Position numbers and translations under genes: made by a program. The notes below the pieces were generated by a model. It worked only from the letters and a program-made list of their open reading frames with translations, made no database searches and was not told the origin of the DNA. Below are positions 6,938-10,273 of a DNA stretch of 10,273 nt, piece after piece; the first letter of the stretch is position 1, and each line of letters begins with the position of its first letter. Origin of the DNA: Coprobacillus sp. (lineage in GTDB: Bacteria; Bacillota_I; Bacilli_A; RFN20; CAG-826); the NCBI GenBank assembly GCA_021203745.1, contig JAJQAP010000071.1, positions 1-10,273 of the forward strand, in the 5' to 3' direction.

Positions 6938-6958
6938 TATGATTATGGTATAATCATA
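6938..6958 (+). repeat. Perfect 9-bp inverted repeat overlapping the ecf promoter
   Basis: TATGATTAT (6938-6946) and ATAATCATA (6950-6958) are exact reverse complements around a GGT spacer, in the 27-base gap between the sigma gene and ecfA1. The arm sequence contains one G-C pair and no T-tract follows, so it is a poor terminator. Its right arm overlaps the -10 box, so an operator bound by a dimeric regulator is the best reading; this is inference. Confidence 0.7.
6946..6954 (+). promoter_or_regulatory. Extended -10 promoter for a probably leaderless ecfA1 mRNA
   Basis: TGGTATAAT is a perfect extended -10 element (TGn plus TATAAT). With a 6-7 base discriminator, transcription would begin at 6961 or 6962, that is at or one base before the A of the ecfA1 ATG. 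No convincing -35 lies upstream, which extended -10 promoters often do without. No Shine-Dalgarno sequence precedes ecfA1, in keeping with leaderless initiation. Confidence 0.6.
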
Positions 6959-6961
6959 CCT

Positions 6962-7777
6962 ATGGACGCTTTAAAGGTAGAAAACTTATCTTACGCATAT
7001 GAAGAGAATAAACCCGTCATTAAAAACATATCTTTTAATGTTGAGGTTGGTGAATATATATCAATCATTGGGCATAACGGAAGTGGTAAATCCACTCTCG
7101 CTCAATTAATCGTTGGTCTCTTTGAAACAAAGAACTCTGAGATTACTATTTTTGATACACCCTTAACAAAAGATAGTGTAAATAAGGTAAGGCAAGATGT
7201 AGGAATTGTCTTTCAAAACCCTGATAACCAGTTTGTTGGCTCCACAGTGGAGGATGATATTGCTTTTGGGCTAGAAAATCGTAATGTTCCTTACCAAGAG
7301 ATGCACTCCCTTGTTGAAGAGTATGCCTCAAAAGTTGGGATGAGCGACTATCTAAACACTGAACCATCTTCTTTAAGTGGTGGACAAAAGCAGAGAGTGG
7401 CCCTCGCTGGGGTTTTAGCGATGAATCCAAAACTCTTAATTTTAGATGAAGCCACTTCAATGCTTGATCCAAGAGGTAAAAAGGAAATCCTCGCTCTTAT
7501 TAGAGACTTAAAAAAACAAAATCCTGACTTAACGATTATTTCTATTACCCATGATATTGAAGAAGCCTATCTATCAGATAGGGTCTTTGTCCTTGATCAT
7601 GGTGAGTTAGCCTTAACTGGCACCCCTGATGAAGTATTCTCGGATGAAGAGAAGATTAAATCATTAAAACTAGAACAACCTTTTATTTATAAATTTAAAA
7701 ATGAGCTCTTAAAGTATGGATATGACTATTCCGAGGTAAAGAGTATAGACGAGGCGATAGATAAACTATGTCAGTAA
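6962..7777 (+). CDS. ecfA1: ECF transporter ATPase EcfA1
   Basis: This is one of the two ATP-binding subunits that power energy-coupling-factor uptake of vitamins and trace metals at the membrane. At 271 residues it has every ABC motif: Walker A GHNGSGKST (37-45), Q-loop VFQNPDNQF (Q85), signature LSGGQKQR (138-145), Walker B LLILDE (158-163, catalytic E163), D-loop SMLDP and H-loop H197. The NPDNQF and EATSMLDP versions are those typical of EcfA1 in Bacillota. The ATG at 6962 is the only possible start: there is no upstream in-frame ATG, GTG or TTG before the stop at 6932, and the next in-frame ATG is past the Q-loop. No ribosome binding site precedes it. The last 10 bases overlap ecfA2. No S-component (substrate-binding) gene is present, so the module probably serves several S-components encoded elsewhere. 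Confidence 0.96.
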   Translation: MDALKVENLSYAYEENKPVIKNISFNVEVGEYISIIGHNGSGKSTLAQLIVGLFETKNSEITIFDTPLTKDSVNKVRQDVGIVFQNPDNQFVGSTVEDDIAFGLENRNVPYQEMHSLVEEYASKVGMSDYLNTEPSSLSGGQKQRVALAGVLAMNPKLLILDEATSMLDPRGKKEILALIRDLKKQNPDLTIISITHDIEEAYLSDRVFVLDHGELALTGTPDEVFSDEEKIKSLKLEQPFIYKFKNELLKYGYDYSEVKSIDEAIDKLCQ

Positions 7778-8628
7778 AAATAGAAAATCTCACCCATGTC
7801 TACTCTCCAAAAACCCCAAGTGCTTTTACCGCCTTAAAAAACATCAACTTGGAGTTTGATGATCATGTCTTTATCGCTCTTGTAGGAGAAACTGGAAGCG
7901 GTAAATCCACATTGATACAACACCTAAATGGTTTACTAATACCTACCGAGGGTTGTGTCTATATTAAGGATTATGTCATCGGCAATAAAAAGAGAAAAAA
8001 TAAGAACTTAAGAGAACTCCGTCATCAAGTAGGACTTGTTTTCCAATTCCCTGAATATCAACTCTTTGAATCCACAGTAGAGAAAGACGTTATGGTGGGC
8101 CCAAAAAACTTCAAGATGAAGGATGAACAGGCTAGGGAGGCCGCTCACGAAGCTCTTGATGCGGTGGGTATTGGGCCAGAGTTTTACTCTAGATCTCCAT
8201 TTGACCTCTCTGGTGGCGAGAAAAGGAGAGTGGCAATCGCAGGAATTCTTGCGATGAAACCAGATATCTTAATTCTCGATGAACCAGTCGCTGGTCTAGA
8301 CCCCGCTGGAGTAACCGATATCATGAACCTCTTAGTAAAATTATATAATGAAGGGACATCTATTATCCTCGTTACCCATGATATGGACTTAGTTTTAGAG
8401 TACGCTAATCAAGTTTTTGCACTCCATAACGGAGAATTAATCTATGAAGGTACCCCAAAAAACCTCTTCTCCTCTATCACAGAAGATATGGCGCTTGAGA
8501 TACCAACAATCTATACGATGATCAATCAACTTAACAAGAGAGGTTATCATCTAAATAGCGAAAATATTACAAACATTGAAGAGTTAGTGGCCTCAATTGT
8601 CAAAGAAAAGGAGTCAAGACATGAATAA
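7768..8628 (+). CDS. ecfA2: ECF transporter ATPase EcfA2
   Basis: This is the second ATPase of the ECF module and forms a heterodimer with EcfA1 so that ATP is bound at two composite sites. The 286-residue protein carries Walker A GETGSGKST (40-48), Q-loop VFQFPEYQLF (Q93), signature LSGGEKRR (147-154), Walker B ILILDE (167-172, E172), D-loop AGLDP and H-loop H204. GETGSGKST, FPEYQLF and signature LSGGE distinguish EcfA2 from EcfA1 in this family. The start ATG lies inside the end of ecfA1 (10-base overlap), with GAGG at 7751-7754 as a modest ribosome binding site, and the 3' end overlaps ecfT by 8 bases, so the three proteins are probably translated in a coupled way. The C-terminal part after about residue 230 is the helical domain that mediates dimer contacts in the family. 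Confidence 0.96.
   Translation: MSVKIENLTHVYSPKTPSAFTALKNINLEFDDHVFIALVGETGSGKSTLIQHLNGLLIPTEGCVYIKDYVIGNKKRKNKNLRELRHQVGLVFQFPEYQLFESTVEKDVMVGPKNFKMKDEQAREAAHEALDAVGIGPEFYSRSPFDLSGGEKRRVAIAGILAMKPDILILDEPVAGLDPAGVTDIMNLLVKLYNEGTSIILVTHDMDLVLEYANQVFALHNGELIYEGTPKNLFSSITEDMALEIPTIYTMINQLNKRGYHLNSENITNIEELVASIVKEKESRHE
8608..8613 (+). promoter_or_regulatory. Shine-Dalgarno sequence that fixes the ecfT start
   Basis: AAGGAG lies within the end of ecfA2, 7 bases before the ATG at 8621. An in-frame TTG at 8597 would add eight polar residues and lies upstream of this site, so the ATG at 8621 is the more likely start. The protein then begins MNNFIFGRYT, matching the usual EcfT N-terminus. Confidence 0.85.
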
Positions 8629-9520
8629 CTTCATCTTTGGCCGCTACACAAACTATGACACAGTAATTCATAGGATTGAACCTCGCCTTAAGATGTTCCT
8701 TTTGGTGCTTCTTATTGTCCCTATATTCTTTAACTTTAAGGTTTGGTCCACTAACCTCATCATGATTGCAATACTTGTTATTGTCTTCTTTCTTATCGTT
8801 GGATTATCGAAAACTAGTATTAGGCAACTATTAAAATCGCTAGGATCAATGTGGTTTCTAGTTCTTTTTCTTTTAATTATCTATGTTTTTGTTCCTAACT
8901 CTTCTTATGAGATGGTGGCCTTCTATATTGGTAACTACGCGATATACTGGGAATCGTTCTATCAATGTGGATATATTGTTTTAAGGTTATTCCTCCTTGT
9001 CTCTATTATGATGGTATTAACCACCACAACAAAGAATACCGATATGACCTTTGCCTTTGAATGGTATATGGCCCCTCTTAAAGTCTTTAAGTTCCCATCT
9101 CATGCTGTAGCAATGACTCTATCTATTGCCTTAAGGTTTGTTCCTACTCTAATAGAAGAAGCAAATAGAATCTTAAAAGCCCAAGAGAGTAGAGGTCTAG
9201 ACTTCAATCATGGAGGGATAGGAAGAAGGTTTACCGCAATCATTGCTTTAATTATTCCTCTCTTTAACTCCGCTTTTAGTCGTAGTGATGAATTAGCGCA
9301 TGCCATGGAAGCAAGAGGTTATGATCCAATGGCAAAACGTTCTAGATATAGAAAATATAATCTTCATATGGTGGATCTATGGTCATCAATATTAGTGGTT
9401 ATTGTCTTTGCGGGTTATCTAACTCTCTTTATCTTAGATAGAAATGCAGCATTTAGTTCAGTGGAATCAGGGAGATTTGATTTAATTCAACTCCTCTTTA
9501 AAGTGGATATAGGATGGTAA
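8621..9520 (+). CDS. ecfT: ECF transporter transmembrane component EcfT
   Basis: EcfT is the membrane scaffold that links the two ATPases to exchangeable substrate-binding S-components. The 299-residue protein starts with FGRYTNYDTVIHRIEPRLK (6-24), the family's typical G-x-Y...S/T-x-x-H-x-x-x-P-R-x-K opening. Hydrophobic segments lie at about 25-38, 44-62, 76-92, 112-134 and 252-271, with another near 205-217. The cytoplasmic coupling helices carry the two diagnostic Ala-Arg-Gly-type motifs, AQESRG at 187-192 and AMEARG at 228-233, which dock into the grooves of the EcfA subunits. The gene overlaps ecfA2 by 8 bases and is followed after 3 bases by truA. EcfT, EcfA1 and EcfA2 together make a complete group II energising module; which vitamins are carried cannot be told because no S-component is adjacent. 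Confidence 0.95.
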   Translation: MNNFIFGRYTNYDTVIHRIEPRLKMFLLVLLIVPIFFNFKVWSTNLIMIAILVIVFFLIVGLSKTSIRQLLKSLGSMWFLVLFLLIIYVFVPNSSYEMVAFYIGNYAIYWESFYQCGYIVLRLFLLVSIMMVLTTTTKNTDMTFAFEWYMAPLKVFKFPSHAVAMTLSIALRFVPTLIEEANRILKAQESRGLDFNHGGIGRRFTAIIALIIPLFNSAFSRSDELAHAMEARGYDPMAKRSRYRKYNLHMVDLWSSILVVIVFAGYLTLFILDRNAAFSSVESGRFDLIQLLFKVDIGW

Positions 9521-9523
9521 GTT

Positions 9524-10255
9524 ATGAGATTTAAAGTTGTCTGTGCCTATAATGGGTCGAAATTCTGTGGCTGGGAAAAACAGCTAACAGGGGTAAGTGT
9601 GCAAGAAGAGATAGAAAAAGCTCTTTCAAAAGTATTTGATGAACCTATTTCAATCTATGGAAGTGGGAGAACAGATGCTGGTGTGCACGCCCTTGGACAA
9701 GTCTTTCATTTTGACTCAAATAAAAAGATGTGTACAAGAAAATTAAAGACGTCACTCAATTCTTTACTCAATGAAGATATACAGATTATCTCTATTGGAA
9801 GAGTATCCGATACGTTTCATGCAAGATACTCCGCGACTTCAAAAGAGTATCTCTATGTCTTTAAACAAGATAAAAAGGATCCCTTTAACCATGATAATCT
9901 ATATCTTTGCCCTTATGAGCTAGATTTAGAAGCGATGAAAACTGCTTCTAAACTCTTTATTGGAAGACATAACTTTCGTAATTTCACCTCTAAAGATGAA
10001 GATGAGTTTAACTTTGTAAGAGAAATTACATCCATTAAATTTGGTGTTAAGGATGATATAAATATCGTCACCTTTAAAGGTAATGGTTTTATGCGCTACG
10101 AAGTAAGATATATTGTAGGTACTCTACTAGAAGTAGGGAAAGGTAGAATAGATTCTTCTTTTATAAAAGAAAGGTTAAAGGAAGACGGAGAAAGAAACAT
10201 CGTCTCTTATAAAGCAAGTCCTAATGGTCTCTATTTAAAAAAAGTTTGCTATTAA
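9524..10255 (+). CDS. truA: tRNA pseudouridine synthase A (TruA)
   Basis: TruA converts uridines 38-40 in the anticodon stem-loop of many tRNAs to pseudouridine. The 243-residue protein is full length and carries the catalytic motif GRTDAGVHA (48-56) with the essential aspartate D51. It also shows the family segments VSVQEEIEKAL (24-34), FHARYSATSKEY (98-109), GRHNFRNF (147-154), GNGFMRYEVRYIVGTLLEVG (186-205) and the terminal ASPNGLYL (231-238). The ATG follows the ecfT stop by 3 bases, with AGGA at 9511-9514 inside the end of ecfT as a likely ribosome binding site, so it belongs to the ecf operon. The ecfA1-ecfA2-ecfT-truA order is widely kept in Bacillota. Only 18 AT-rich bases follow before the window ends, and I see no terminator in them; the usual next genes there are rplM and rpsI. 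Confidence 0.96.
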   Translation: MRFKVVCAYNGSKFCGWEKQLTGVSVQEEIEKALSKVFDEPISIYGSGRTDAGVHALGQVFHFDSNKKMCTRKLKTSLNSLLNEDIQIISIGRVSDTFHARYSATSKEYLYVFKQDKKDPFNHDNLYLCPYELDLEAMKTASKLFIGRHNFRNFTSKDEDEFNFVREITSIKFGVKDDINIVTFKGNGFMRYEVRYIVGTLLEVGKGRIDSSFIKERLKEDGERNIVSYKASPNGLYLKKVCY

Positions 10256-10273
10256 AAGTATATAAAAGTTAAA

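Noticed and set aside
6938..6958. The inverted repeat as a terminator of the cysS-rlmB-sigma operon
   Set aside because: The stem is almost entirely A-T pairs and is not followed by a T-tract, so it fits an operator/promoter better than an intrinsic terminator.

Overview
The window looks like chromosomal DNA from a low-GC anaerobic member of the Bacillota. A reduced-genome fermenter near the Mollicutes/Erysipelotrichia-type Bacilli is my best guess; this is inferred from gene content and style, not from a marker gene. All genes lie on the + strand and are packed tightly: several overlap, and the largest gap is about 140 bp. All ten stop codons are TAA. Tryptophan is written TGG and no gene needs TGA read as Trp, so the standard bacterial code fits. 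No mobile element, CRISPR array, tRNA or rRNA is visible.

Region 1 (1-4135) is a trimeric [FeFe]-hydrogenase operon in the order hydC (5' end missing), hydB, hydA, closed by a clear intrinsic terminator at 4103-4135. HydC (NuoE-like [2Fe-2S]) and HydB (NuoF-like FMN/NAD(P)H protein with extra Fe-S domains) form the diaphorase arm. HydA carries the H-cluster plus one [2Fe-2S] and three accessory [4Fe-4S] sites. This is the architecture of group A3 soluble hydrogenases, many of which couple NADH and reduced ferredoxin to H2 by electron bifurcation/confurcation. The H-cluster loops carry two departures from the textbook motifs: TSCSPGW instead of TSCCPGW, and MCCPGGC instead of MACPGGC.

Region 2 (4198-6934) starts after a 140-bp spacer holding the terminator and a TATAAT-rich promoter candidate. 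It contains cysS (cysteinyl-tRNA synthetase with a short C-terminus), rlmB (SpoU/TrmH-family rRNA 2'-O-methyltransferase, overlapping cysS by one base) and a divergent sigma-70-family sigma factor. The order cysS-rlmB-sigma matches the cysS-mrnC-rlmB-yacP-sigH locus of Bacillota with mrnC and yacP missing.

Region 3 (6938-10255) is the energising module of an ECF vitamin transporter, ecfA1-ecfA2-ecfT, followed by truA (tRNA pseudouridine synthase). This order is conserved in Bacillota, where it normally follows rplQ and not a sigma factor, so two conserved blocks appear joined here. At the junction, a perfect 9-bp inverted repeat overlaps a perfect extended -10 box placed so that transcription would begin at or within a base of the ecfA1 ATG, which has no Shine-Dalgarno sequence. 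This suggests a leaderless, possibly repressor-controlled ecf operon and is the most interesting regulatory signal in the window.

Most of the window is conserved metabolism and housekeeping. I did not find a convincing new multi-gene system. The items worth a second look are the H-cluster variants, the leaderless promoter/operator, the divergent sigma factor and the joined gene blocks.
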